NCBI GenBank assembly: GCA_016296945.1
Contig: JAEDHQ010000009.1
Location: forward strand, 1 to 44,466
DNA: 44,466 bases
From: Bacilli bacterium
GTDB lineage: Bacteria; Bacillota_I; Bacilli_A; ML615J-28; CAG-698
Direction of reading: 5' to 3'
Part shown: one piece after another, positions 1 to 7,005 of the stretch
Numbering within the stretch: position 1 is the first letter of the stretch
Layout: the number at the start of each line of letters is the position of its first letter
Notes under the pieces: generated by a model
What the model was told of the DNA's origin: nothing
Databases searched by the model: none
The model's input: only the letters and a program-made list of their open reading frames with translations
Translations under genes and position numbers: made by a program

Positions 1-128
1 AGTAGTTCTTGTTTCTTATCTACTATATATAATATTAGTAGTTCTTGTTTCTTATCTACTATATATAATATTAGTAGTTCTTGTTTCTTATCTACTATAT
101 ATAATATTAGTAGTTCTTGTTTCTTATT
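1..128. repeat. 36-bp tandem direct repeat array
   Basis: Three perfect 36-bp units run head to tail at 1-36, 37-72 and 73-108. A fourth copy begins at 109 and diverges after about 18 bp. The shared core GTTCTTGTTTCTTATC starts at 5, 41, 77 and 113, and a detached fifth copy lies at 159-174. Each unit holds an inverted repeat TAGTAG...CTACTA around a 14-nt purine/pyrimidine-biased loop. There are no spacers, so this is not a CRISPR array. The consensus minus-strand promoter at 126-154 is bracketed by the fourth and fifth cores, which suggests operator sites or a repeated RNA leader. The window starts exactly at a repeat boundary, so the true copy number may have been collapsed in assembly. 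Confidence 0.9.
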
Positions 129-154
129 ATACTATTATAATATATATGTGTCAA
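126..154 (-). promoter_or_regulatory. Consensus promoter inside the repeat array
   Basis: On the minus strand, TTGACA (149-154) is followed by a 17-bp spacer and TATAAT (126-131), a full match to the sigma-A consensus. Transcription would start near 119 and run through the 36-bp repeats to the window edge. If the molecule is circular it would continue into the metalloprotease gene at 44231. One repeat core lies just upstream of the -35 and another abuts the -10. Confidence 0.75.
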
Positions 155-180
155 ATTAGTTCTTGTTTCTTATCTAGTGT

Positions 181-197
181 TTTCTCATGTTGAGAAA
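181..197 (-). terminator. Hairpin after the last accessory gene
   Basis: TTTCTCA and TGAGAAA form a 7-bp stem with a 3-nt loop immediately after the last accessory gene. No U-tract follows, so termination is uncertain. It is the only terminator-like structure between the accessory operon and the repeat array. Confidence 0.35.
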
Positions 198-200
198 TAA

Positions 201-337
201 TCACTTTATACGAATCAAAATTTTATAAATAAAACTAAAACTCTCACCACATCTAGTACAATATTTAGGGAATAAATCTATTCTATCTACATGATTATAT
301 TCCTTTTTTTATTACATTTTTTACAATATACTTGCAT
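201..337 (-). CDS. Small zinc-ribbon protein split by a -1 frameshift at an A7 run
   Basis: A strong ribosome site (AAAGGAGAA) precedes ATG at 337. The zero frame reads MQVYCKKCNKK and stops after 16 codons at 287. The -1 frame continues from the A7-G run with an open stretch that contains a second CxxC (YCTRCGESF) and ends at TGA, 201. Joining the two frames gives a 45-residue protein with two CxxC knuckles about 20 residues apart, a typical zinc ribbon. The slip site has the form A-AAA-AAG. It could be programmed frameshifting, a disabling mutation or a homopolymer sequencing error. The start is translationally coupled to the upstream gene. Confidence 0.5.
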
Positions 338-338
338 A

Positions 339-473
339 TTATTCTCCTTTTTCACTTCCAACTTTATCAACATATTCTTTTAAACTTTCTTCATATTCCT
401 TATCACTTATATCCATTTTAGGTATGTTAAATTTACTTAAAATACTACTTATAATTTTTTTTATTATTTTCAT
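339..473 (-). CDS. 44-residue hypothetical protein
   Basis: ATG at 473 follows a good ribosome site (GGAGGGGTAAT). The product begins MKIIKKIISSILSKFN, a short amphipathic basic helix, and ends in an acidic, charged stretch. No family is recognised. It sits in a chain of overlapping small genes: its start overlaps the TGA of the upstream gene, and its stop lies next to the ATG of the zinc-ribbon gene. Confidence 0.65.
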   Translation of the reverse strand: MKIIKKIISSILSKFNIPKMDISDKEYEESLKEYVDKVGSEKGE

Positions 474-559
474 ATTACCCCTCCAAACTTATCTTCTATA
501 ACTTCTTCTTTAGTAGAATTTGCATAATACTTTTTTAATGCTTTTACATTGTTATTCAT
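470..559 (-). CDS. 29-residue phage micropeptide
   Basis: The product begins MNNNVKALKKYYANSTKEE. It resembles the N-terminal module of small Firmicutes phage proteins with a KALKxYYxxxTxEEVI pattern; that is family recall, not a search. The start overlaps the end of the upstream gene and its TGA overlaps the downstream ATG, so translation is coupled at both ends. No strong ribosome site is visible. Confidence 0.5.
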   Translation of the reverse strand: MNNNVKALKKYYANSTKEEVIEDKFGGVI

Positions 560-770
560 AATCTTCATTAATTTCACAATCTTTAACTTGGTCTTGTATT
601 GTTAATTCGCTTTTTAATAATCTACAATATTCCATACCATCTTTATATGTAAAAAATATACAAGGTTTAGCACTATATCCATACTTTTTATTTTTCTTAA
701 ATTTATGATGACAATATGGTGTATTTTTAGGTATAAATATACTTGCTATTTTTTCCTTTAACTTATTCAT
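552..770 (-). CDS. Hypothetical protein with scattered Cys/His
   Basis: This 72-residue basic protein has cysteines at YCHH, KPC, EYC and KDC. They may bind metal, but they do not form a clear zinc ribbon. Its ATG lies inside the last codons of the upstream gene, so the upstream C-terminal codons (GGA GAT AAA) also act as its ribosome site. No family is recognised. Confidence 0.65.
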   Translation of the reverse strand: MNKLKEKIASIFIPKNTPYCHHKFKKNKKYGYSAKPCIFFTYKDGMEYCRLLKSELTIQDQVKDCEINEDYE

Positions 771-1332
771 CTTTATCTCCTATTATTTCTTTAAATTTTA
801 ATAAGATTTCTTTAAATGTATCTCTTCGTTGTAATATATAGCCTTTAGTTTCTTCATCATCGACATCATCATAATCTAATTCTTTTATCATATTTTCTAA
901 ATACTCTATAAACTCTTTTTGTTGATTTTCTTTTAATATTAATTTCATTTCTAAAATATTTTCTTGTGTATAATCTCTTTTTGATAACTTTATTTCTTCC
1001 AACTGTAAAGATTTAACTGATAGTTGTTCTTGTAATTTTTCCTTTTCTTCAACTAAATCATTATATTGTTCCTCTCCTACTTCAAGTTGTTTCTTTAATT
1101 CATCTCTTTCATCAACAATTGCATCATATCTATCTAGTTTTGAAATTAATTGGTTGTTTGTTTTTTCTAGTGTTTCTATTTGTTTCTTTAATTCTTGATT
1201 TTCTTTCAAAAGTTCATTAAATTTTCGTTGTTTTAAAGCATTATATTGTAGTTCTATTTGATTAAGTTCATTTTTAACAAGTTTATCTTGTATAAGTGTT
1301 GTACTGTCTTTATGTACATAATTTGCTTCCAT
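763..1332 (-). CDS. Coiled-coil accessory protein
   Basis: This 189-residue protein is almost wholly helical, with heptad-rich segments (ELKKQIETLEK, DELKKQLEVGEEQYNDL) over about residues 25-125. The C-terminal module (QQKEFIEYLENMI ... KEIIGDKDE) is shared with the protein at 3327-3698, and its last ten residues are shared with the protein at 2480-3337. The C-terminal module is familiar from small Firmicutes phage proteins of unknown function. The DNA of the last codons doubles as the ribosome site for the next gene. Confidence 0.75.
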   Translation of the reverse strand: MEANYVHKDSTTLIQDKLVKNELNQIELQYNALKQRKFNELLKENQELKKQIETLEKTNNQLISKLDRYDAIVDERDELKKQLEVGEEQYNDLVEEKEKLQEQLSVKSLQLEEIKLSKRDYTQENILEMKLILKENQQKEFIEYLENMIKELDYDDVDDEETKGYILQRRDTFKEILLKFKEIIGDKDE

Positions 1333-1542
1333 TTACTCATCACTCACTTTCTCTACTAAATCTAATGGAAATAAGAAAGAATTAAATACATCACTCATTA
1401 AACTAAATGCTACATAGCCTTTAGGAAATTCAAATATTCTTGTTTCTTTGTTGTAATAATCTGATAAATCAAAATCAAAATTTATTATTGATTTTTTATT
1501 AATTAAATCAAAACTTACACCATCTTTTAGTTTATATTCCAT
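1333..1542 (-). CDS. 69-residue hypothetical protein
   Basis: The start is placed at ATG 1542 (MEYKLKDG), eight bases after AGGAAG; an upstream in-frame GTG is less well spaced. The protein is acidic and hydrophobic with no recognised domain. It ends directly before the coiled-coil gene and overlaps the tail of the upstream gene, as expected in a tight operon. Confidence 0.65.
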   Translation of the reverse strand: MEYKLKDGVSFDLINKKSIINFDFDLSDYYNKETRIFEFPKGYVAFSLMSDVFNSFLFPLDLVEKVSDE

Positions 1543-1972
1543 TATTATCACTTCCTTCTTTATATACTATCTCTAATATTCTTTGTTTTAATTCACTTTT
1601 TAAAAATTTGCTATTATACTTATAATAAATATCACCAGTATCACAATTATGGTTTATTATTAATGTTTCTATTTTAGATAGTTTATCTTTTAGTTGTGAG
1701 TTTTCTTTCTTTAACAACATATTTTCCCAATTGACATTATCTACTACTTTGTCATTATGTTTTGCATTTTCTCTTAAAATTTCGTTTTCTTTTTTTAATG
1801 ATTGATTTTCTTTTATCAATGAATCAATAAATCTAGCATTATCTCCATAACAACTTCCTAGTATATGTAATTCATTATCTTTCATAGTTGCTATTGTTAA
1901 ACCTATTCCATCTTCACCATTATTATCTACACCAACTATATATTTATCTATTTCGTAACTATATTCACTCAT
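1532..1972 (-). CDS. Hypothetical protein with a central coiled coil
   Basis: This 146-residue protein has an N-terminal beta-rich part (about 1-45, with YIVGVDNNGEDGIGLTIA) and a coiled coil (about 48-105, with SLKKENEILREN). The N-terminus resembles a small sheet domain, but no family is recognised. A GAGGTGG ribosome site precedes the ATG. It belongs to a local group of coiled-coil proteins that may have spread by cassette exchange. Confidence 0.7.
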   Translation of the reverse strand: MSEYSYEIDKYIVGVDNNGEDGIGLTIATMKDNELHILGSCYGDNARFIDSLIKENQSLKKENEILRENAKHNDKVVDNVNWENMLLKKENSQLKDKLSKIETLIINHNCDTGDIYYKYNSKFLKSELKQRILEIVYKEGSDNNGI

Positions 1973-2161
1973 TTATTCCACCTCTTTATCTACTTCTTTT
2001 AACCATCTATCTAATTTTTCTTTTGCTTCTTTAATCAAATCTTGTAGCCATATTTCTCTTAATTCATTTAATGGTATAAATGAAGTTATATAATCATCTA
2101 CTACTGTTGAATATATTGCATATAATTCTTTATTTTTCTTTTTATGAAGTTCTCTAGCCAT
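1973..2161 (-). CDS. 62-residue hypothetical protein
   Basis: A small charged helical protein (MARELHKKKNKELYAIYS ...) with a good AGGTGAAATAAAT ribosome site. Its stop abuts the next gene's start. No domain is recognised. Confidence 0.65.
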   Translation of the reverse strand: MARELHKKKNKELYAIYSTVVDDYITSFIPLNELREIWLQDLIKEAKEKLDRWLKEVDKEVE

Positions 2162-2163
2162 AT

Positions 2164-2487
2164 TTATTTCACCTCTTTTAATATATCTAACATTTGTTTT
2201 TGAAAATCTGCATCTAATGCTTCACCCCAACAATATAATTTTTCTATTGCTTTTTCTAATTTTCTATCTAATTTCTTATTTGCTTTCTTTAAATCGTGAA
2301 TTGTATTATATAAAACTTGTTTTTCACATTGTAACCCTTTTATATCTTCTTTTAGTTCTTTGTTTTCTTGTTGTACTATTTCAATACATTCTTTTAATCC
2401 ATCATAATAACCAATTAATTCATTTAAAGCATTTATATCTCCTACATATACCATTTGTAGTTTTCCTATTAGTTCTTCTTTATTCAT
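2164..2487 (-). CDS. Coiled-coil hypothetical protein
   Basis: This 107-residue helical protein carries heptads over about residues 35-85 (QQENKELKEDIKGLQCEK). Its ATG lies inside the last codons of the PAPS-reductase-like gene, in a 29-bp segment that is also present at 763-793. It has the same architecture as its neighbours: a short N-terminal head, then a coiled coil. Confidence 0.7.
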   Translation of the reverse strand: MNKEELIGKLQMVYVGDINALNELIGYYDGLKECIEIVQQENKELKEDIKGLQCEKQVLYNTIHDLKKANKKLDRKLEKAIEKLYCWGEALDADFQKQMLDILKEVK

Positions 2488-3337
2488 CTTTATCTCCTAT
2501 TATTTCTTTATATTTGATGCCTAGTACATCATAACTTTCTTTAAAATATTCACTAACAAACTTTAATTGATTTTCATTTATAAGTTTCAATTCCTTTTCA
2601 GTATCGTGTTTATAACTACCATATGGGCAACCCATACATCCTGTTCTACAAATATGTTCATATACTTTTGGTATTTCAATATTATATCTTTTATAAATTT
2701 TATCTAATAATTCATCTGATAAATCGTGAATTGGTGTAAATTTTTTATCTTTTGTAAAACAAGATTTATATTGTTGTTTTCTCATGGCACTTTCATTACT
2801 ACGAATGCCTAATATTGGCTTTAATCCTGTTTCTTTTTCAAATCTTCTAGCAGGTTCTTTTTTCAAGTAATGACAACATAAATGAGTTATTTTATGAGCT
2901 TGTCCACTTTTTACATACTCTCTTGCTTTTTTAGAAATACCACTAAAACCTTTATTGTATGTGCCATCTATTTTTTGTTGTATTGTTTTACTAGGTTGTT
3001 TTCCTTTTCTAACTGCATTTTGATAATAATATATATAAAAGTCTTGTTCTTTGCTAAAACACGGAATACCATATTTTTCTTTAATTTCAAACGGCTTCAT
3101 TTTTGGATACAATACTATATCACAATTTTTTATTATTCTATCTCTTATTTCATGATGTTCCATATATGTGTTAATACCAACAATCTTTATATCATCTCTT
3201 TTTAGGTACTCTTTTATGAACCAATATAAGAAATGACTATCTTTACCACCACTATAAGATAAGTAATACATATTTGGTTTAATTTTATCAAATCTACTTT
3301 TTAAATCTATTAAGTAGAAGTCTACATCATCTATCAT
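2480..3337 (-). CDS. PAPS-reductase-like PP-loop ATP pyrophosphatase
   Basis: This 285-residue protein carries the PP-loop SGGKDS at residues 29-34. This motif is the mark of the adenine nucleotide alpha-hydrolase / PAPS reductase fold that adenylates a substrate. Basic residues follow, and a cysteine cluster (CRTGCMGCPYG) lies near residue 230 and could bind an Fe-S cluster or zinc. Phage and defence-island members of this family take part in sulfur transfer or nucleic-acid modification; the substrate here cannot be read. The last ten residues (KEIIGDKDE region) do not belong to the family and match the neighbouring coiled-coil proteins, which suggests a recombined 3' end. Confidence 0.8.
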   Translation of the reverse strand: MIDDVDFYLIDLKSRFDKIKPNMYYLSYSGGKDSHFLYWFIKEYLKRDDIKIVGINTYMEHHEIRDRIIKNCDIVLYPKMKPFEIKEKYGIPCFSKEQDFYIYYYQNAVRKGKQPSKTIQQKIDGTYNKGFSGISKKAREYVKSGQAHKITHLCCHYLKKEPARRFEKETGLKPILGIRSNESAMRKQQYKSCFTKDKKFTPIHDLSDELLDKIYKRYNIEIPKVYEHICRTGCMGCPYGSYKHDTEKELKLINENQLKFVSEYFKESYDVLGIKYKEIIGDKDE

Positions 3338-3698
3338 TTTCTTCTCCTATTATTTCTTTATATTTATATAATATGTCTTTTAAACTTAAATATTTATATT
3401 CAGAATATGTTGATTCATTTTTTAAAAATTCATCATATTTTGCAATTTCATTTTCTAAATACTTTATGAACTCTTTTTGTTGATTTAATACCACTTCAAG
3501 TCTTACATATGGAGTTCCATTGACTATATTCATTCTATACTCTTCAAGTTTTTTATTTAGTTTATCAATTTTTTCTTTATATTTTTGGCAATCATTTTTG
3601 AAACACTCATAATCAAAAAATAGTTCATTAAATATTTCAACTGGTATTACATAACTTCCACCTTTTTGATAATATTTTTCATAATCTTCTTTATTCAT
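3327..3698 (-). CDS. Accessory protein with the QQKEF...YKEIIG module
   Basis: This 123-residue protein has an N-terminal part, a coiled coil (about 35-55) and a C-terminal module (NQQKEFIKYLENEI ... YKYKEIIGEE) that is paralogous to the end of the protein at 763-1332. Its 3' end overlaps the start of the PP-loop gene. The function is unknown. Confidence 0.7.
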   Translation of the reverse strand: MNKEDYEKYYQKGGSYVIPVEIFNELFFDYECFKNDCQKYKEKIDKLNKKLEEYRMNIVNGTPYVRLEVVLNQQKEFIKYLENEIAKYDEFLKNESTYSEYKYLSLKDILYKYKEIIGEENDR

Positions 3699-3700
3699 TT

Positions 3701-3964
3701 TTAATTCACACCTTTTTCTAGTTCTTCCATTTTAGATAATAATTCATCAACTTCAAACCATAGTTCTTTATTTCTAACTTTTAATTTAAAATCACTTTGA
3801 ATTTTTGCAATTTCTTTCAACTTATTCCAATTACATTTTAATTGGTTATTTTCTTGCTTTAAATCACAATACTTTTCAAAATAAAAATCATGTAATTCTT
3901 CTAATCTAGTATAAGAACAACCATATTCTTCATCTAGCCATTTATTTATTGCTTCTAAATTCAT
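3701..3964 (-). CDS. 87-residue hypothetical protein
   Basis: A helical protein with a short coiled coil (CDLKQENNQLKCNWNKLKEI). The ATG overlaps the TGA of the upstream gene (ATGA), which shows both translational coupling and the use of TGA as a stop. No family is recognised. Confidence 0.65.
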   Translation of the reverse strand: MNLEAINKWLDEEYGCSYTRLEELHDFYFEKYCDLKQENNQLKCNWNKLKEIAKIQSDFKLKVRNKELWFEVDELLSKMEELEKGVN

Positions 3965-4227
3965 TCTGACACCTCTTTTAATATGCCTAATATATTATCT
4001 AAATGAGTTCCCAATTCTATTGGCATAGATAATCCATACATTCTAAATTGCTTTTCTATATAATGATTTATTTTATCAATTACTTCTTTATATTTTTTGT
4101 TTTCTTTTATAAGTTTATCAATCAAAGGACAAATTTCTTCATAATTAAAACCTTGCCAATCATAAACATATCTACAATCTTCATCATTAGCAAAACTATA
4201 TAATATATCTATTTCTTCTTTATTCAT
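3961..4227 (-). CDS. 88-residue hypothetical protein
   Basis: The start is set at ATG 4227 (MNKEEIDILYSF) behind CAGGTGATAGTA. The second half is helical (IDKLIKENKKYKEVIDKI). It ends in TGA overlapping the next ATG. No domain is recognised. Confidence 0.65.
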   Translation of the reverse strand: MNKEEIDILYSFANDEDCRYVYDWQGFNYEEICPLIDKLIKENKKYKEVIDKINHYIEKQFRMYGLSMPIELGTHLDNILGILKEVSE

Positions 4228-4675
4228 TACTATCACCTGCTTTATAACTTATACTTTCAAATTGTTGGGAAGTTACTATTGATTTTAATTGATACAATCT
4301 TTCGTTATTTCCATCAACTCCACCTGTTAAATATGGATTTTCTTCTTTTTTAGAAACAAAATTAGTGATTGTGCCTATTGTTATAAATACTCCATCATCT
4401 TCTCTTTCAATTTTATTTACTCGTATTCCATTAACATAATCTCCTACTTCCAAAATATCAATTATGTTATAACTGGCTTTGACTACTCTTTTTTCAAACC
4501 ACTCTTTAAAATTTTCTTCATAAACATAATCGTTATAATATTCATAATACCAATATATTTTTCCATCAAAATTATATTTACTAAAATTAATATCATCTTC
4601 GCTTTTTTCGTAACTTATATATTTAGCAATTAAGCCATTTTTAGTTCTTACATACATATTAGGTTTTAGTTCCAT
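4220..4675 (-). CDS. Beta-rich hypothetical protein
   Basis: This 151-residue protein opens MELKPNMYVRTKNGLIAKY, a small SH3/KOW-like beta start seen in several small phage proteins; compare MNLKKGIYVRDFFG in the gene at 7305-7688. A second similar segment begins near residue 73 (DILEVGDYVNGIRVNKI). Two barrel-like repeats are likely, but the function is unknown. The start overlaps the end of an HNH gene. Confidence 0.65.
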   Translation of the reverse strand: MELKPNMYVRTKNGLIAKYISYEKSEDDINFSKYNFDGKIYWYYEYYNDYVYEENFKEWFEKRVVKASYNIIDILEVGDYVNGIRVNKIEREDDGVFITIGTITNFVSKKEENPYLTGGVDGNNERLYQLKSIVTSQQFESISYKAGDSNE

Positions 4676-5079
4676 CTTGCTTTCAACCCCTTTCTACTTT
4701 TTCCTAGTTTTCTCATATTCTCGATTATTTTTGTTTTATCTTTGTTGCTTGCTTGAACTGTATGACTAGCCCACCTTAAATTATCAATTTTATTATTTTC
4801 TTTATTTCTATCTATATGGTCTATTGTTGGTTCGTTAAGTAAATTAGGGATAAAAGCTTTTGCAACGAGAATATGTACCTTAAAATACTTCCAACCATTG
4901 TTATTGTATAATCTTACATATAAATATCCTTTATGGTCTTTTTGAAGAGTTAATAATTTTTCTTTCCTCAAGTTCATACCATTTCTTTGTTTTGTATATC
5001 TTTCTTTACTTTTAATTCTGCCTAAATTGGATACTTGATAATTAGGATAGTTTTCTATGTCTTTCCATTCTTCTATCAT
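4666..5079 (-). CDS. HNH homing endonuclease with NUMOD4 start
   Basis: This 137-residue protein begins with a NUMOD4 module (EEWKDIENYPNYQVSNLGRIKS), which reads DNA in homing endonucleases. An HNH core follows (TIDHIDRNKENNKIDNLRW) near residue 85. It would nick or cut DNA to spread its own gene. It sits between two unrelated accessory genes with overlaps at both ends, a free-standing homing insertion without an intron. Confidence 0.85.
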   Translation of the reverse strand: MIEEWKDIENYPNYQVSNLGRIKSKERYTKQRNGMNLRKEKLLTLQKDHKGYLYVRLYNNNGWKYFKVHILVAKAFIPNLLNEPTIDHIDRNKENNKIDNLRWASHTVQASNKDKTKIIENMRKLGKSRKGLKARWN

Positions 5080-5696
5080 AGTTTCTTCACTTTAACCTTT
5101 TCTCTATGTTCATTGTAAAAGTCTAATCGTTTCTCTATATCAAATAAATCTTCTTGTGGCATTTGTTTTAATATGCTTGTGCAATATGTACAATTACTAA
5201 ACTTTTCTGGACAACCACATTTATATATGCCTGATGGTGCTAATGCCCAACCAATAGTTTCATCATACTTTGTAATTTCATCTTTTAATGCTTCCATATA
5301 CTCTCTTGTTACCTTATCACTTTGAGTACATAGTCTTTTTTCTGCCATATCAATTAATGCTTGTATATTTGCATCCATTTGCATTGATACATTATCTGTT
5401 TGCTTTCTTTCTTCTCTTGGTATATCAGTTCTATCTTCTCTACTTGTAGCAACATAAGGTGTACAACCTACATGATGTCTTACGAAATGCCCCATTACAT
5501 AGAATGGTATGTTTTCCCATTTCCAACTTATAAAACCTCTTCTAATAGGGCTATGCCTTGATATTATTAATTTTCTTTTCCATTCCTCTGGTGGTGTTGT
5601 TTTTGCTTGTTTACTAATTGTTTGCATACAAGCATCTTTTATATTTAACCAATTTACATTGTATTCTGTTATTTTTGTTTTTGTATTATATTCCAT
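5076..5696 (-). CDS. thyX: ThyX-like flavin-dependent thymidylate synthase, divergent
   Basis: The 206-residue protein has the ThyX-like series RHSPIRRGFISW ... MGHFVRHH ... TSREDR, with the signature near residues 73-86. The canonical third residue of the RHR motif is His here, and the spacing to the Ser is longer than in classical ThyX. ThyX makes dTMP from dUMP using FAD and folate. A cysteine-rich tail (KCGCPEKFSNCTYC) is unusual. It may be a specialised relative that uses another nucleotide, which would suit the adjacent MazG-like and PP-loop genes. Confidence 0.6.
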   Translation of the reverse strand: MEYNTKTKITEYNVNWLNIKDACMQTISKQAKTTPPEEWKRKLIISRHSPIRRGFISWKWENIPFYVMGHFVRHHVGCTPYVATSREDRTDIPREERKQTDNVSMQMDANIQALIDMAEKRLCTQSDKVTREYMEALKDEITKYDETIGWALAPSGIYKCGCPEKFSNCTYCTSILKQMPQEDLFDIEKRLDFYNEHREKVKVKKL

Positions 5697-5698
5697 AT

Positions 5699-5941
5699 TT
5701 ACTCCTCTACCTTTTCTACTAATCCATCTTTTATTAAGTCATTGATTTTATAAGTGCTATTTTTATAATATTTATTTTCTAAAAAAGACCATTCATAATC
5801 TACTTTAATAATTTCTTTTGTATCTTTATAAATGTTTGTAGCATAATCATTGTTATAATCTCTTTGCCAACAATCGTTATATTCTTTAAATCCATATTTT
5901 TCCAACACATTCAAATCCATGTTATCCCTTATTTTAAGCAT
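5699..5941 (-). CDS. 80-residue hypothetical protein
   Basis: ATG 5941 follows a strong AAAGGAGAAATAATT site. An internal ATG (MDLNVLEKYGF) is possible, and that segment resembles the start of other small Firmicutes phage proteins. It is an acidic, aromatic-rich small domain with no assigned function. Confidence 0.65.
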   Translation of the reverse strand: MLKIRDNMDLNVLEKYGFKEYNDCWQRDYNNDYATNIYKDTKEIIKVDYEWSFLENKYYKNSTYKINDLIKDGLVEKVEE

Positions 5942-5943
5942 AA

Positions 5944-6306
5944 TTATTTCTCCTTTAAATTGTTAATTTCATCTATTAGTTCATCAAGCAAATCATATTC
6001 TTTAGCAGTAATTACATATCTTTCTTCTGCACTCATCCTTTTAAATTCATCAAAACTTGGAAGTGGTATTTTTTCTATCTTCTTTGGTTCTTCTATGATT
6101 TCTACATTTTCATTAAAAGCATTTGCTATTAAATTAATTTCATCTTCTAGTCCACCTAATGCAACACTATAACTTCTATCTTTTTTCTTTGTATAGTACA
6201 TATCATAATCTTTATCAAACTCATATATTCTTCCTGTTACTTTAATCTTCTTTGGTGCTTTACCATCTTTTATTAAGCCTAATAATTCATACATTGTTAT
6301 TTTCAT
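5944..6306 (-). CDS. Conserved small phage protein
   Basis: This 120-residue protein begins MKITMYELLGLIKDGKAPKK, a pattern recalled from many Firmicutes phage proteins of unknown function. It has an N-terminal beta domain (about 1-60) and a helical tail (DEFKRMSAEERYVITAKEYDLLDELIDEINNL). The start overlaps the upstream gene. Confidence 0.7.
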   Translation of the reverse strand: MKITMYELLGLIKDGKAPKKIKVTGRIYEFDKDYDMYYTKKKDRSYSVALGGLEDEINLIANAFNENVEIIEEPKKIEKIPLPSFDEFKRMSAEERYVITAKEYDLLDELIDEINNLKEK

Positions 6307-6598
6307 ATTTCCTCCTTAACCATTTATCATTATTAATTAATTTTTCTCTACAACCATTTGTATCGCAATATATATGCCCACTTAACATAAAGATTGAAGT
6401 TCCATACTTTATATGACTTCCACAATTTGGACATTCCACTATATAGTCCATTTCATCTTCACTATTACATTTATCTATTATTTTTATTGGTGGTTGTGAT
6501 AAACTTGCATAAATGTAATTATCTAAATCTTTATCTACAAATTTTTTTTGTGTAATACTATGGTTTAATGCTTTCGCTATTGCTTGTTCAACTTTCAT
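6287..6598 (-). CDS. Zinc-binding hypothetical protein
   Basis: This 103-residue protein has CPNCG near residue 56 and a second cluster (YCDTNGC) about 22 residues later, a likely zinc ribbon. The N-terminal half is helical. No enzyme motif is visible. The role is unknown; it could bind nucleic acid or protein. Confidence 0.65.
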   Translation of the reverse strand: MKVEQAIAKALNHSITQKKFVDKDLDNYIYASLSQPPIKIIDKCNSEDEMDYIVECPNCGSHIKYGTSIFMLSGHIYCDTNGCREKLINNDKWLRRKYENNNV

Positions 6599-6608
6599 TA
6601 TTTCCTCC

Positions 6609-6728
6609 TTAAAATATCAATATAAATAATAATAAAAAAGAAGAAACAACTAACAAAAGTAATAGTATCATAAGTAATATTAAAGTCGCTATTAATATAT
6701 TATCTTCCCATTTACCCATAATAACCAT
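6609..6728 (-). CDS. 39-residue single-span membrane peptide
   Basis: A charged start (MVIMGKWEDN) is followed by about 28 uninterrupted hydrophobic residues (ILIATLILLMILLLLL ...) ending at the C-terminus. ATG 6728 lies five bases after GGAG; ATG 6719 is an alternative. The start overlaps the end of the MazG-like gene. It could be a small membrane or toxin-like peptide; its function is unknown. Confidence 0.6.
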   Translation of the reverse strand: MVIMGKWEDNILIATLILLMILLLLLVVSSFLLLFILIF

Positions 6729-7005
6729 CATCTCTCCTTTTCGCAGTTCTTTCCACTCTTTCTTTTAATGTGTTAATTATTTCATCATCATCATAACCAT
6801 ATTCATATAAAAATTGAAGTACAATTGATATTACATCAATACCCTCATTTAATAAATTTTCACTTTCATCTCCAAACTCATGGACTATAAATAATTCATC
6901 TTGTAATTCTCTAAATTCTTCACATAGTTTATCTCTTTGTTTTCTTGCACCAAAATACTCAAATGTTTTTACTAATTCTTCTCTTATATTATTCATCATA
7001 TTCAT
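6712..7005 (-). CDS. MazG-like nucleotide pyrophosphohydrolase
   Basis: The 97-residue helical protein has the metal-binding pattern of the all-alpha NTP pyrophosphatase superfamily: CEEFRELQDE early and NEGIDVISIVLQF about 20 residues later. Such enzymes remove non-canonical or excess (d)NTPs. Several in-frame ATGs lie at 7005, 6999 and 6996; 7005 was chosen because the longer upstream extension overlaps the previous gene heavily. It fits with the ThyX-like gene nearby as nucleotide-pool metabolism. Confidence 0.7.
   Translation of the reverse strand: MNMMNNIREELVKTFEYFGARKQRDKLCEEFRELQDELFIVHEFGDESENLLNEGIDVISIVLQFLYEYGYDDDEIINTLKERVERTAKRRDDGYYG

Noticed and set aside
1..128. CRISPR array
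   Set aside because: The 36-bp units are directly adjacent with no spacers, and no cas gene is present.
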